64,000 bases of DNA from Harenicola maris (GTDB taxonomy: Bacteria > Pseudomonadota > Alphaproteobacteria > Rhodobacterales > Rhodobacteraceae), in contig JADQAZ010000001.1 in NCBI GenBank assembly GCA_018524345.1, positions 1-64,000 on the forward strand, given 5' to 3'. This document shows positions 55,600 through 64,000 of the stretch, one piece after another (position 1 is the stretch's first letter; every line of letters starts with the position of its first letter). The translations under genes were made by a program, and so were the position numbers. A model generated the notes under the pieces. That model was not told the DNA's origin, searched no databases, and saw nothing but the letters and a program-made list of their open reading frames with translations.

Positions 55600-57216
55600 A
55601 TGAATGTCTTGTGGATCATGGTGGATCAGCTCCGCTGGGACTATCTGAGTTGTTACGGTGCAGATCACATCAAGACGCCGAATATCGACTGGCTGGCCGA
55701 GCAGGGTGTGCGCTTCAACAAGGCCTATGTGCAGTCGCCCATCTGCGGCCCCAGCAGGATGAGCTATTACACCGGTCGCTATGTGCGCAGCCACGGCTCC
55801 ACCATGAACAGCGCGCCTTTGCGGGTGGGGGAGCCGACACTGGGCGAACATTTGCGCGAGGCCGGTGTCAAATATTCGCTGGTCGGCAAAAGCCATATGA
55901 CAGCGGATATTGCCGGAATGAAGCGCCTCGGTATCGATCCGGATGGCGAGATCGGCCGGTTGATCCGCGAATGTGGTTTCGAGGTGGTCCTGCGCGACGA
56001 CGGCGAAAACCCCACCGCCCATCCCGGCCGCCGGGGTGAGGATTACGAGGCCTATCTGCGCAGCCATGGCATGACGGGCGATAACCTTTGGGAAGAATGG
56101 GCCAATACCGGCGTCACGCCATCTGGCGAACTGGTCTCGGGCTGGATGCTGGAGAACGCAAGATATCCTGCGCGGGTGCCCAAGGAGCATTCGGAAACCG
56201 CATGGCTTACGACGCGCGGCATCGAATATATTGAGGCGCAGGGGGATCAGCCCTGGCTCTGTCACCTGAGCTATATCAAACCCCATTGGCCCTATCTGGC
56301 GCCGAGCCCCTATAACGACATGTATGGGCCCGAGGACCTTCCGCCCGTTAACCGCAGCCCGGTAGAGAAGGTGGCTGACCATCCGCTCCTGCAAGAATGG
56401 CTGAAGATGCGGGTCTGTCAGAATTTCTCCCGCGATGACATTCGCGATACCGTCGGCCCGACCTATATGGGGCTAATCAAGGAGCTTGATGATCAGCTCG
56501 GACGGCTCTTTAGCTTTCTGCAAGAAAGCGGCCGGATGAAAGACACGATGATCGTCTTCTGCTCGGATCACGGCGACAATGTGGGCGATCACTGGATGGG
56601 CGAGAAGGACTTGTTCTATGACTGTTCGGCCCGCGTGCCCCTCTTGATCTACGATCCGCGCCCTTCGGCCGATCCGACTCGTGGCAGCGCCAGTGATGCT
56701 CTGGTCGAGGCGATTGATCTGGCCCCGACCTTCCTTGAGGTCTTTGGCGCCGCGCCAAGGCCCCATATCCTTGAGGGCCGATCGCTTGGCCCGATCCTGC
56801 GCGGAGAGGTGCCAGAGTGGCGGGAGTTTTGCGTGTCGGAATACGATTATGCAGCGCGAGCGCCACGCCGAGAGAACCATATCGATCAGGTCGATGCGCG
56901 GCTGGTCATGATCTTTGACGGACGATGGAAATACGTCCATGTCGAGCAGATGCGCCCACTGCTGTATGATCTGCAGGCCGATCCGAACGAGTTGAACGAA
57001 CTGGGCGGGGACCCTGCCTTTGCCGGTCAGATTGCTCGAATGCAGGCGATGCATTTCGAATGGTGCCGCCGTCACCACAACAGGCTGACCCGCGATGCCG
57101 CCACTGTCGAGGCCGCTACGGACCGAGGCGCGCCACCGGGTGTGCTGATCGGTTATGCCAACAAGGAAGAGGTCGATCGGGATGGCCGGATATTCCCGGT
57201 TCATGTGACGCGGTGA
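55600..57216 (+). CDS. formylglycine-type sulfatase / phosphonate monoester hydrolase
   Basis: The 538-aa enzyme (ATG 55600) belongs to the alkaline-phosphatase superfamily. Asp9 of WIMVDQLRWD starts the metal site; ICGPSRMSYYTGR gives the C-x-P-x-R signature (Cys49, Arg53) in which Cys becomes formylglycine; FCSDHGDNVGDHWMGEKD holds the other ligands. The overall layout and the C-terminal DLQADPNELNELGGDPAFA resemble phosphonate monoester hydrolases as much as arylsulfatases. The Cys needs a formylglycine-generating enzyme encoded elsewhere. No signal peptide is seen, so it acts in the cytosol. A longer start at 55540 is less likely. Confidence 0.88.
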   Translation: MNVLWIMVDQLRWDYLSCYGADHIKTPNIDWLAEQGVRFNKAYVQSPICGPSRMSYYTGRYVRSHGSTMNSAPLRVGEPTLGEHLREAGVKYSLVGKSHMTADIAGMKRLGIDPDGEIGRLIRECGFEVVLRDDGENPTAHPGRRGEDYEAYLRSHGMTGDNLWEEWANTGVTPSGELVSGWMLENARYPARVPKEHSETAWLTTRGIEYIEAQGDQPWLCHLSYIKPHWPYLAPSPYNDMYGPEDLPPVNRSPVEKVADHPLLQEWLKMRVCQNFSRDDIRDTVGPTYMGLIKELDDQLGRLFSFLQESGRMKDTMIVFCSDHGDNVGDHWMGEKDLFYDCSARVPLLIYDPRPSADPTRGSASDALVEAIDLAPTFLEVFGAAPRPHILEGRSLGPILRGEVPEWREFCVSEYDYAARAPRRENHIDQVDARLVMIFDGRWKYVHVEQMRPLLYDLQADPNELNELGGDPAFAGQIARMQAMHFEWCRRHHNRLTRDAATVEAATDRGAPPGVLIGYANKEEVDRDGRIFPVHVTR

Positions 57217-57252
57217 CCCTACTGCACGGTCGCCAGTCATGGCCAGGCTTGG

Positions 57253-58491
57253 TCAGAACCGTTTGGGGCTGAAGGCCGCAATGTCGATGTTGGGTTTTTT
57301 GCCAAGGGCAAGGTCGGCTACGATACGGCCTGTCAGGGGGCCGAGGGTAAGGCCGATATGTTGGTGCCCGAAGGCGAGGATGACATTGTCTGATGTAGGT
57401 GAGAAGCCGATGACCGGAAGAGCGTCCGGCATCGTCGGGCGGTAGCCGAGCCAAGGCTTGTCCGGCGCGCCCAAAGGGGCGAACATTTCCTTGGACTTTC
57501 TGTGCAGATAGTCTGTGTTGCGGCTGTTGAAGGGGGCGTACAGTGACGCGATTTCGACAGTGCCGGCGATGCGTAGCCCTTGTGCCATTGGCGTTGCATA
57601 GAAGCCCGCCTCGGCCCAGCCGACAGGGCGGGAGGTGAGAGCGCTGCTTTGCGGATAAAGGATGTTATAGCCACGCTCGACCCCGAGGGGGAGGCGCTCT
57701 GCCCCTGTGCCGCGAATTCGGGTGGAATGCGCCCCCGCGGCGATGACGCAGCGCTTGCCCCGCACCTGCGTGCCATCGGCCAGGGTGACGGTTACTCCAG
57801 TAGCGTCGGGCTGGACCTGCGTCATTGAGCTTTGCGCCCATGCGCCGCCCAAAGCCAGATAGCGGGCGTGATAGCGCAGGGTCAGGGCCTGCGGATCGAG
57901 GACGTGCCTCGCGCCCTTGTATTGTAGCCCGCCGTGGACGGGCCCCTGGATGGCGGGTTCCAAGGTGCGAACCTCTTCTTCGGTCAACTCGTCAAAGGTC
58001 ACACCGGCCTTTTTGCGCATCTCGTTGCCTGCGCGGGCGGCGTCGAAGCCCGCTTTGGTGGACCAGATATAGAGGCAATCATTCTGGACAAAGAGGTCCT
58101 CGGCGCCGCTCTCCGCCGTGAGGGCATCAATGCTCTCGTCGGCTTTTGCCAGTAGCCTGCCAAGGTTGGCGGCGATCTCTTCTACTTTGGCGGAGCGGCA
58201 ATTTCGCAGGAAGGAGAGCATCCATCGCGGATTTTGCAGCCCGTATTTCCAGTTGAAGGTGAGCGGACTGTCGGCGCTCGTCAGCAAGGTGGGCAGGGCG
58301 GCGAAGATCGAGGGGCTGTTGATCGGCACATTGGCGTAGGTCGCGATGGTGCAGGCGGAGCCGGAAACCGTGCCGGAACCGGGTGTCTCCCCATCGCAGA
58401 GCAGGACTGACATCCCCTCCATTCGGGCCATCAGCGCGGCGGAGGTGCCGACGATACCCGCGCCTGCGATGATGAGGTCAAAGTCCTGCAT
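57253..58491 (-). CDS. DadA-like FAD-dependent D-amino-acid oxidase/dehydrogenase
   Basis: The protein (412 aa from ATG 58491) has the FAD motif IIAGAGIVGTSAALMA (residues 7-22) and the DAO family C-terminal motif GYRPTMPDALPVIGFSP and AFGHQHIGLTLGPLTGRIVADL. It should oxidise an amino acid or related amine; DadA acts on D-amino acids, but the substrate is not fixed by sequence. It is convergent with the sulfatase gene (36 nt between stops) and lies 70 nt after acr3 on the same strand, perhaps read from the ars operon. Confidence 0.87.
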   Translation of the reverse strand: MQDFDLIIAGAGIVGTSAALMARMEGMSVLLCDGETPGSGTVSGSACTIATYANVPINSPSIFAALPTLLTSADSPLTFNWKYGLQNPRWMLSFLRNCRSAKVEEIAANLGRLLAKADESIDALTAESGAEDLFVQNDCLYIWSTKAGFDAARAGNEMRKKAGVTFDELTEEEVRTLEPAIQGPVHGGLQYKGARHVLDPQALTLRYHARYLALGGAWAQSSMTQVQPDATGVTVTLADGTQVRGKRCVIAAGAHSTRIRGTGAERLPLGVERGYNILYPQSSALTSRPVGWAEAGFYATPMAQGLRIAGTVEIASLYAPFNSRNTDYLHRKSKEMFAPLGAPDKPWLGYRPTMPDALPVIGFSPTSDNVILAFGHQHIGLTLGPLTGRIVADLALGKKPNIDIAAFSPKRF

Positions 58492-58561
58492 AAGGGTCCC
58501 GGTTATTGGCGTTGCGGGAGTTTTGAACAGGGGCCCTAGCTTTGCAATGGGCAAATCGGCG

Positions 58562-59572
58562 CTAGTCCTGGAACCGCCCCCTTGTGCGGTTGGCAAAGGC
58601 AACAAGGGTCAGCATCACCGGAACCTCGACCAGCACGCCGACCACCGTGGCGAGGGCCGCCCCGGAGTTGAGGCCAAAGAGGCTTATCGCGACGGCCACC
58701 GCCAACTCGAAGAAGTTCGAGGTGCCGATCAAGGCGCAGGGCGCGGCGATGCGGTGCGGTACGTTCATGGCAAAGGCAGCGGCATAGGCGAGGGCGAAGA
58801 TGCCGTAACTTTGCAAAACAATCGGCACGGCGATCATGGCGATCACCATGGGTTTAGCGAGGATCACCTGCCCCTGAAGGCCGAAAAGGATGACCACAGT
58901 CATTATCAGGCCCACGACAGAGTAGGGTTTGACGGCGGTCTGAAACCGGTCGATCGCGGCTTCGCTCCGCAGATAGGCCCGCGTGATCAGACCCGCCGCC
59001 AAAGGTAGGGCGATGAAGAGCAGAACAGACAGGATCAATGTGCGCCAAGGGACAGTGATGTCCGTCACCCCGAGCAGGAGCGCTACAATAGGGGCAAAGG
59101 CAATGACCATGATCAGGTCATTCACCGAGACCTGAAGGAGGGTGTAGCCCGCGTCGCCCTTGGTCAATTGAGACCAGACAAAGACCATGGCCGTGCAGGG
59201 CGCAGCACCGAGCAGGATGAGGCCGGCGATATATTGCCCGGCATCCTCTGGCGTGATCCACGGGGCAAAGATGTAGTGAAAAAACAGAACGGCAAGGCCC
59301 GCCATGGTGAAGGGCTTGATCAACCAATTCACGGTTACGGTGATGAAGAGACCTCTCGGCTGTTTGGCGATCTGGCCAAGAGAGCGTGGATCAACGCCGA
59401 CCATCATCGGAAAAACCATGGCCCAGATCAGCACCGCAACCACCAGATTGACGCTGGCGAACTCGGCGGCAGCGATGCTGCTTATCAGGCCGGGGGCGAC
59501 ATTTCCCAAAAGAATCCCGCCCGCCATGGCAAGGGCAACCCAGACAGAAAGATAACGTTCAAAAATACTCAT
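58562..59572 (-). CDS. acr3: arsenite efflux transporter ACR3
   Basis: The 336-aa permease has about ten TM segments and the ACR3 signature: [21 protein letters not shown] with the essential Cys, and [19 protein letters not shown] near the C-terminus. It exports As(III). The start overlaps the arsJ stop by 4 nt. It ends in TAG. It is the last clear gene of the ars operon. Confidence 0.95.
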   Translation of the reverse strand: MSIFERYLSVWVALAMAGGILLGNVAPGLISSIAAAEFASVNLVVAVLIWAMVFPMMVGVDPRSLGQIAKQPRGLFITVTVNWLIKPFTMAGLAVLFFHYIFAPWITPEDAGQYIAGLILLGAAPCTAMVFVWSQLTKGDAGYTLLQVSVNDLIMVIAFAPIVALLLGVTDITVPWRTLILSVLLFIALPLAAGLITRAYLRSEAAIDRFQTAVKPYSVVGLIMTVVILFGLQGQVILAKPMVIAMIAVPIVLQSYGIFALAYAAAFAMNVPHRIAAPCALIGTSNFFELAVAVAISLFGLNSGAALATVVGVLVEVPVMLTLVAFANRTRGRFQD

Positions 59573-60834
59573 GCAGCTACCTCAAGGGGTTCGTTCGGGC
59601 GAAGTTGGTGCGTGGCCATCCAGCTTAGCAATATCATGACGGCCGCTGTGCCAAGACACAGGGGCAGGCCGCCGAGTTGATAGGTCAGGCCGGACAAAAG
59701 GGTTCCGGTCAGACGCCCCATGGCGTTGGACATGTAATAAAAACCGACGTCCATTGTTACCCGTTTCGCGCTTGTGAAACGCAAGATGAGGTAGGAATGG
59801 AGCGAGGAGTTCACCGCAAAGATGCCGCCGAAGACCAACAGGCCCGCAATGATCGCAGCAGTGAGCGCCGGGGCGGGGTTTGGCACCAGCCAGACCAGCA
59901 CAGCGAGGAGAGCGGGCGGCGCCGCGAGCATCGCGGCCCAGATTTGTGCCTGTGTCAGCATATCAGCATCGCTGCGTGTATCAGCGCGCAGGATGCGCGG
60001 CGACCAGCCTTGAACCGCGCCGTAAAGGATCGTCCAGATCGCCATGAATGTGCCGATCATGAAGAAGGCGGCACGGTTCCCTTCGTGGCTTCCGTCCGAC
60101 AGCACGGCGTAGAAATAGATCGGGATGCCGACCACAAACCAAACATCTCGTGCACCGAAGAGGAAAAGCCGAGCGGCGCTGAGCCAGTTGATATTGCGGT
60201 TCTTTGAAAAAACCTCGGAGAATTTCGCGTCCTTGCGGCCGGTGGGCAGGCCAGCGGGCATGCCAAAGACAACGCCGATCAGGATCAGCCCAAGGATCGC
60301 CGCCATGGTCAGGATCGACGGCACAAAGCCGAACAGGGCCAGGACCGCCGCGCCAAGTAAGAACCCCGCGCCTTTCACAGCATTCTTAGAGCCGGTCAAA
60401 AGCGCGACCCAGCGGAACAGGCCGCCGCCCTCCGCCGGAGCAAGGATCTTTACCGCGCTTTTCGAACTCATCTTGGCAAGGTCCTTGGCCACGCCGGACA
60501 TCCCTTGCACCAACATTACAAAGACGACTGAGGCCGTAATGCCCCAAGCAGGATTAAGCTGTGCCAGAGCAAGAAGCGCCACGATCTGTAAGGCTAGCCC
60601 CGCGTAGAGCGTTGAAGTCAGGCCAAAGCGCGCCGCGATCCAGCCCGCCGAAAGGTTCGTGACGACGCCCGCGATCTCATACAGAACGAACAGATAGGCC
60701 AGCTGTACCGGCGAAAAGCCGATGGAATGAAAATGCAGCAAGACGAGCATCCGCAAGGCGCCATCCGTCAGCATAAAAGCCCAATAGGCCGCCGTTACGG
60801 TGATATAGGCCGAAAGGCCAGCAGGGCGTGTCAC
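59569..60834 (-). CDS. arsJ: organoarsenical efflux MFS transporter ArsJ
   Basis: The 421-aa protein has twelve hydrophobic segments. The signatures [29 protein letters not shown] (in parts), [16 protein letters not shown] and [17 protein letters not shown] are typical of ArsJ. ArsJ exports 1-arseno-3-phosphoglycerate made by the GAPDH encoded just upstream, giving arsenate resistance. It overlaps both neighbours by 4 nt. Confidence 0.93.
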   Translation of the reverse strand: MTRPAGLSAYITVTAAYWAFMLTDGALRMLVLLHFHSIGFSPVQLAYLFVLYEIAGVVTNLSAGWIAARFGLTSTLYAGLALQIVALLALAQLNPAWGITASVVFVMLVQGMSGVAKDLAKMSSKSAVKILAPAEGGGLFRWVALLTGSKNAVKGAGFLLGAAVLALFGFVPSILTMAAILGLILIGVVFGMPAGLPTGRKDAKFSEVFSKNRNINWLSAARLFLFGARDVWFVVGIPIYFYAVLSDGSHEGNRAAFFMIGTFMAIWTILYGAVQGWSPRILRADTRSDADMLTQAQIWAAMLAAPPALLAVLVWLVPNPAPALTAAIIAGLLVFGGIFAVNSSLHSYLILRFTSAKRVTMDVGFYYMSNAMGRLTGTLLSGLTYQLGGLPLCLGTAAVMILLSWMATHQLRPNEPLEVAA

Positions 60835-61829
60835 AGGGAGGCACCCACCATCAGGGCCACATCCACAAGGCGGTGTGCGTAGCCGTATTCGTTGTCATAC
60901 CAGGCATAGACCTTCAGTTGCGTGCCGTTGACGACCATGGTGGATGGCGCGTCGATGATGCTGCTGCGCGGGTCATTGGTGTAATCGCAAGAGACAAGCG
61001 GGCGGGTCTCATAGCCGAGGATGCCCTTGAGCGGGCCTTCGGCGGCGTTTGCAAAAAGGGCGTTGACCTCTTCTGCTGTTGTTTCCCGTTCCATTTCAAA
61101 GACACAATCGGTGATCGAGGCATTGAGGAGCGGCACGCGCACGGCGTGGCCGTTCAGCTTGCCCTTGAGCTCGGGGTAGATCAGCGTGATCGCGGTGGCC
61201 GAGCCTGTCGTCGTCGGGATCAGGTTGGTCAGTGCAGAGCGGGCGCGGCGCAGGTCCTTTGCCGGACGGTCCACAATGGTCTGGGTGTTGGTGACATCAT
61301 GGATCGTGGTGATCGAGCCGTGCTTGATGCCGATCCCCTCCAGCAAGACCTTCACTACGGGGGCAAGGCAGTTAGTGGTGCAGCTTGCCGCGGTGACGAT
61401 GCTATGGGTTTCGGGATCGTAGGTGTCATTATTCACACCGAAGACGATATTGGCGGTCGGCCCGTCCTTGACCGGGGCCGAAACGACAACCTTTTTGACG
61501 CCCGCTTCAAAATAGGGGGCAAGCTTTGCCTCGGTCTTGAAGGCGCCGGTGCAGTCGATGACCACATCGACCCCGTCGAGGGGGAGTTCTTCCAGCTTGC
61601 GGGTATTGGTAACCGGGATGCGGGTGCCGTCTATGGTGATCGCGCTGTCGTCTGCGCCGAATTCGGCGGGCCAGCGTCCGTGGACGCTATCGAATTCAAG
61701 CAGATGCGCATGCATCGCCGGATCGCCCATGGCATCGTTGATAAAGGCGATCTTTGCGCCGCTTTCCAAAAGCGGGCGCAGGGCCAGTTTGCCCATGCGG
61801 CCAAGGCCGTTCAATGCGTAGGTTGTCAT
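60831..61829 (-). CDS. ArsJ-associated glyceraldehyde-3-phosphate dehydrogenase
   Basis: The 332-aa GAPDH has the NAD motif in [15 protein letters not shown], the catalytic [10 protein letters not shown] and the active-site His region [11 protein letters not shown], with [11 protein letters not shown] at the C-terminus. In ars operons this enzyme joins arsenate to glyceraldehyde-3-phosphate, making 1-arseno-3-phosphoglycerate for ArsJ. NGLGRMG instead of NGFGRIG is typical of this subgroup. Overlap with arsJ supports the pairing. Confidence 0.93.
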   Translation of the reverse strand: MTTYALNGLGRMGKLALRPLLESGAKIAFINDAMGDPAMHAHLLEFDSVHGRWPAEFGADDSAITIDGTRIPVTNTRKLEELPLDGVDVVIDCTGAFKTEAKLAPYFEAGVKKVVVSAPVKDGPTANIVFGVNNDTYDPETHSIVTAASCTTNCLAPVVKVLLEGIGIKHGSITTIHDVTNTQTIVDRPAKDLRRARSALTNLIPTTTGSATAITLIYPELKGKLNGHAVRVPLLNASITDCVFEMERETTAEEVNALFANAAEGPLKGILGYETRPLVSCDYTNDPRSSIIDAPSTMVVNGTQLKVYAWYDNEYGYAHRLVDVALMVGASL

Positions 61830-61835
61830 ATCTGT

Positions 61836-62678
61836 TTAGTCCTGAAGAGAGGGCTCTTGGCCAATTGCATCGACGCTTTTTTGCAGCGAGCTACGGTCAA
61901 GCGAGGCAAAGGGGAGCGAGGTGAAGGCAACCATACGATTGCGCAATGCGCCGTAGGTTTGCTGAAAAGCGAGGCGTTTTTCCGCGTCCGTGCCTGTGGC
62001 CTTGACGGGATCGGGCATGCCCCAGTGGCCCGAGACAGGCTGCCCCGGCCATGCGGGGCATTCCTCATTCGCGGCGCGGTCGCAAACAGTGAAGACAAAG
62101 TCCATCTTCGGCGCATCCTCGCCCTGAAACTCGGATACGTTTTTCGAGCGGAGCTGGGATGTATCGTGCTTCTTCGAGTTCAGCATCTCGACCGCGAACG
62201 GGTTAAGCTCCGACCGGTGGGTCGTGCCGGCGGAGTAGGCGTTGAACTGGTCACCCGCGAGGCTCCGCAGGATGGTTTCGGCCATGATCGAACGGGCGGA
62301 GTTGCCGGTGCAAACGAAAAGGACATTGAATTTTGTATCGGGCATGGGTGTCACGCTTTTGATAAGGTCAGTGAATTGAGGGGGGCAAATGTCGGCGCGT
62401 CCTCTGCAGCAATCGAAGAGCAGGTCAGAGACAAGGTGGCGTACGCCTTCAAGGTTAATGGAGTAGAGCAGGCGCGTTGCATCGCGCCGCTGGCGGATCA
62501 GGCCCGCCTTCGTCAGGGCCGATAGGTAGACCGACGCAGTGGAGGGTTTGAGGGATAGCGCCTGTGTGATCTCTCCGGCCGAAAGCTCGTCCGGACAGCG
62601 CCGCATAAGCAGGCGGTACACCGACATGCGCTGTGGGTGGCTGAGGGCCGAGAGTTGTTCCAAGAGTTCAAATTCCAT
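61836..62678 (-). CDS. fused ArsR repressor - ArsC arsenate reductase
   Basis: One 280-aa chain holds an N-terminal ArsR HTH (about 1-85; LSAGEITQALSLKPSTASVYL) with Cys90, Cys91 and Cys98 in DCCRGRADIC as likely As(III) ligands, and a C-terminal low-molecular-weight phosphatase-type ArsC with the P-loop VCTGNSARS (Cys123, Arg129) and the relay cysteines Cys199 and Cys207 in TVCDRAANEECP. It would sense arsenite and reduce arsenate. It is the first gene of the ars operon, 6 nt before the GAPDH gene. Confidence 0.93.
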   Translation of the reverse strand: MEFELLEQLSALSHPQRMSVYRLLMRRCPDELSAGEITQALSLKPSTASVYLSALTKAGLIRQRRDATRLLYSINLEGVRHLVSDLLFDCCRGRADICPPQFTDLIKSVTPMPDTKFNVLFVCTGNSARSIMAETILRSLAGDQFNAYSAGTTHRSELNPFAVEMLNSKKHDTSQLRSKNVSEFQGEDAPKMDFVFTVCDRAANEECPAWPGQPVSGHWGMPDPVKATGTDAEKRLAFQQTYGALRNRMVAFTSLPFASLDRSSLQKSVDAIGQEPSLQD

Positions 62679-62680
62679 AT

Positions 62681-62713
62681 TTCATGAATTTATAAAATTG
62701 ATGAGTCGGTCAA
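62681..62713 (-). promoter_or_regulatory. ars promoter and candidate ArsR site
   Basis: On the minus strand TTGACC (62713-62708) precedes an AT-rich stretch with TATAAA (62694-62689) and the palindrome TTCATGAA (62688-62681), 2 nt ahead of the ATG. The spacer is short (13 nt), so the -10 may be shifted. There is no normal ribosome site before the ATG, which suggests a leaderless or weakly translated message. ArsR bound here would block the promoter. Confidence 0.4.
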
Positions 62714-62893
62714 GTGCAAAATGTGGAATTGCCCTCGATTTCTCACTTGCTGGTGGCGCCTTAGGGGGCGGGGCGCCGAATGCACGGTTGAACATTACCC
62801 GGCAAAGGTAACAAATGGGCGACAGGTTTAGGCATTCTTGGCACCCAAGGCGGGTCAGGCCTTTGGCAAGCAATTGAACGGGACAATGACACC

Positions 62894-64000
62894 ATGCGTC
62901 TACTAGTGTCTGCGGATATCCACCTTGGCTCGCCCATCCGTTCCGTTGCCTTGCGGAACCCGGAACTCGGAGCGCGGCTGAAGCAGGCCAGCAGGGATGC
63001 ATTCGCCAAGATCATCGATCTGGCCATAGCCGAGAAGGTGGACGCCCTGATCCTCGCCGGGGATATTTTTGACCGCGACCATCCAGAGTTGCGCGCGCGG
63101 GCCTTCCTGATCGCGCAGCTCGCACGGGCGGCGGAGGCCGGGGTGCCCACCGTGTTGATCCGCGGTAATCACGACGCATTGCTTGACCATCAGGCCCATG
63201 GCGAACTGGGGCCCAATATCCATCTTCTGCACCGCGCTGTGCCCACGGTTGAGATCAAGGGCACGGCTTTCCACGGCCTGTCATTCGAGTCCTCCCATAT
63301 GTCGGAAAGTCTGTTGCCCGGCTATCCGCCTCCCGTTTCGGGAAAGCGCAATGTCGGGCTGATGCATACCTCGCTTGATGGTGCGCCGGGGCATGATCCC
63401 TATGCACCCTGCGCGGAGCGGGACCTGATGGCGCATGGCTATGACCTTTGGTGCCTTGGCCATATTCACGCACCGTTTGAGCGTGCGGAGGGGGATGTTT
63501 TGGCGGTGATGCCCGGCATCCCGCAGCCACGCCATTTTGGCGAACGGCGGGGCGGGACTGTGGCCTTAATGACCCTTGGCGAGGAGGGGCCGCCACAGAT
63601 CGAGCGGCGCGAAGTTGCGGTTTTGGCCTTTGCTGAATGCGAGGTGGACCTGACGGAGGCAGAGGATCAGCAGGCAGTGCTGCGGGCCCTGCAAGAAGGG
63701 ATGAAAGCCGCGCGCGTTTCAGGGCAGGATACCGCCCTTCGCCTGCGGGTGATCACCGATGAGATCAGTAGCGAGATGTTGGCCGAACTGGCCGCCGAAG
63801 TGTTGGAGAACGTCGAAGGGGTGTACCTTGATAAGGTCAAATCCGTCCCGTCGCCCACAGATGAGGGCGCTCAGGCGGATGTTCTGACGCGCCTGATGCG
63901 GGAGGAACTGGCAGAAGAGGGGTTTCGTCATGCGTCCATGAAGGAACTGCAGGACCTTCAAGGCGTGTTGCCAGCCGAGATTGCGGATGAGCTGGAGGCT
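62894..64000 (+). CDS. SbcD/Mre11-type DNA repair nuclease (partial, 3' end outside)
   Basis: The frame starts at ATG 62894 and is still open at the window end (369 codons). Metallophosphoesterase motifs are all visible: ADIHLGSPIR (Asp8, His10), LAGDIFDRDH, RGNHDALLD, LMHTSLDG and LGHIHAPFERAE. This is the YhaO/SbcD-like exonuclease family, which usually works with an SbcC/YhaN-like ATPase encoded just downstream, here beyond the window. It is divergent from the ars operon. Confidence 0.9.
   Translation, partial: MRLLVSADIHLGSPIRSVALRNPELGARLKQASRDAFAKIIDLAIAEKVDALILAGDIFDRDHPELRARAFLIAQLARAAEAGVPTVLIRGNHDALLDHQAHGELGPNIHLLHRAVPTVEIKGTAFHGLSFESSHMSESLLPGYPPPVSGKRNVGLMHTSLDGAPGHDPYAPCAERDLMAHGYDLWCLGHIHAPFERAEGDVLAVMPGIPQPRHFGERRGGTVALMTLGEEGPPQIERREVAVLAFAECEVDLTEAEDQQAVLRALQEGMKAARVSGQDTALRLRVITDEISSEMLAELAAEVLENVEGVYLDKVKSVPSPTDEGAQADVLTRLMREELAEEGFRHASMKELQDLQGVLPAEIADELEA

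Noticed and set aside
60828-62525. Long plus-strand open frame over the GAPDH and ArsR-ArsC genes
   Set aside because: It is antisense to two well-supported enzymes with intact active sites and overlapping operon structure.

Overview
The window is a chromosomal segment of an alphaproteobacterium, most likely a marine Rhodobacterales (Roseobacter-group) bacterium. The basis is the style of its ribosomal proteins, a BztABCD glutamate/glutamine transporter, a LuxR/LuxI pair next to rarA-crcB, the rpmH-rnpA-yidD/ttcA/yidC/engB/argB cluster, and promoters with a strong TTGAC -35 and a weak -10. Genus or species cannot be named from the sequence alone. No IS element, CRISPR array or prophage was seen.

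Region 1 (1-17.7 kb) runs from the tail of tuf through the S10, spc and alpha ribosomal operons: rpsJ-rplC-rplD-rplW | rplB-rpsS-rplV-rpsC-rplP | rpmC-rpsQ-rplN-rplX-rplE-rpsN-rpsH-rplF-rplR-rpsE-rpmD | rplO-secY-adk-rpsM-rpsK-rpoA-rplQ. The bars mark three breaks: (i) a terminator, a small gene killed by an amber codon, a promoter and tandem repeats; (ii) an antisense 2-oxoglutarate/Fe(II) oxygenase directly behind rplP; (iii) a strong terminator, a DUF1127 protein and an exported RidA-like protein.

Region 2 (17.8-31.7 kb): luxR-luxI quorum sensing; rarA, crcB, an RluC-type pseudouridine synthase and the ATP12 F1 assembly chaperone; bztA | bztBCD with an intrinsic terminator after bztA; then, on the minus strand, argB, a ferredoxin-like protein and sixA with ATGA overlaps, a plus-strand SDR, and minus-strand engB and a MOSC protein.

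Region 3 (31.6-40.8 kb): minus-strand rpmH-rnpA-yidD-ttcA, a membrane EAL protein with a ruined GGDEF site, and yidC (which leads into MOSC and engB). On the plus strand are a TVP38-family membrane protein paired with a flavin disulfide reductase, an orphan histidine kinase and tRNA-Arg(ACG).

Region 4 (41-64 kb) is accessory. It holds an exported amidohydrolase frameshifted at a G7 tract; ACC deaminase (acdS) divergent from an Lrp-type regulator; a TetR-controlled RND efflux operon whose adaptor has an in-frame amber codon; a DUF1499 protein; a doubly broken secreted lectin-like gene; an orphan TRAP binding protein; a GST; LysR plus a formylglycine-type sulfatase/phosphonate monoester hydrolase; a DadA-like oxidase; an arsenic island (fused ArsR-ArsC, GAPDH, ArsJ, ACR3); and the start of an SbcD/Mre11-type nuclease cut by the window edge.

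A recurring theme is interrupted genes: three otherwise continuous frames carry a single in-frame TAG, and two more lesions are one-base frameshifts. Seven intact genes also end in TAG, so TAG is a real stop here. The lesions look like gene decay, amber readthrough or sequence error rather than a changed code.
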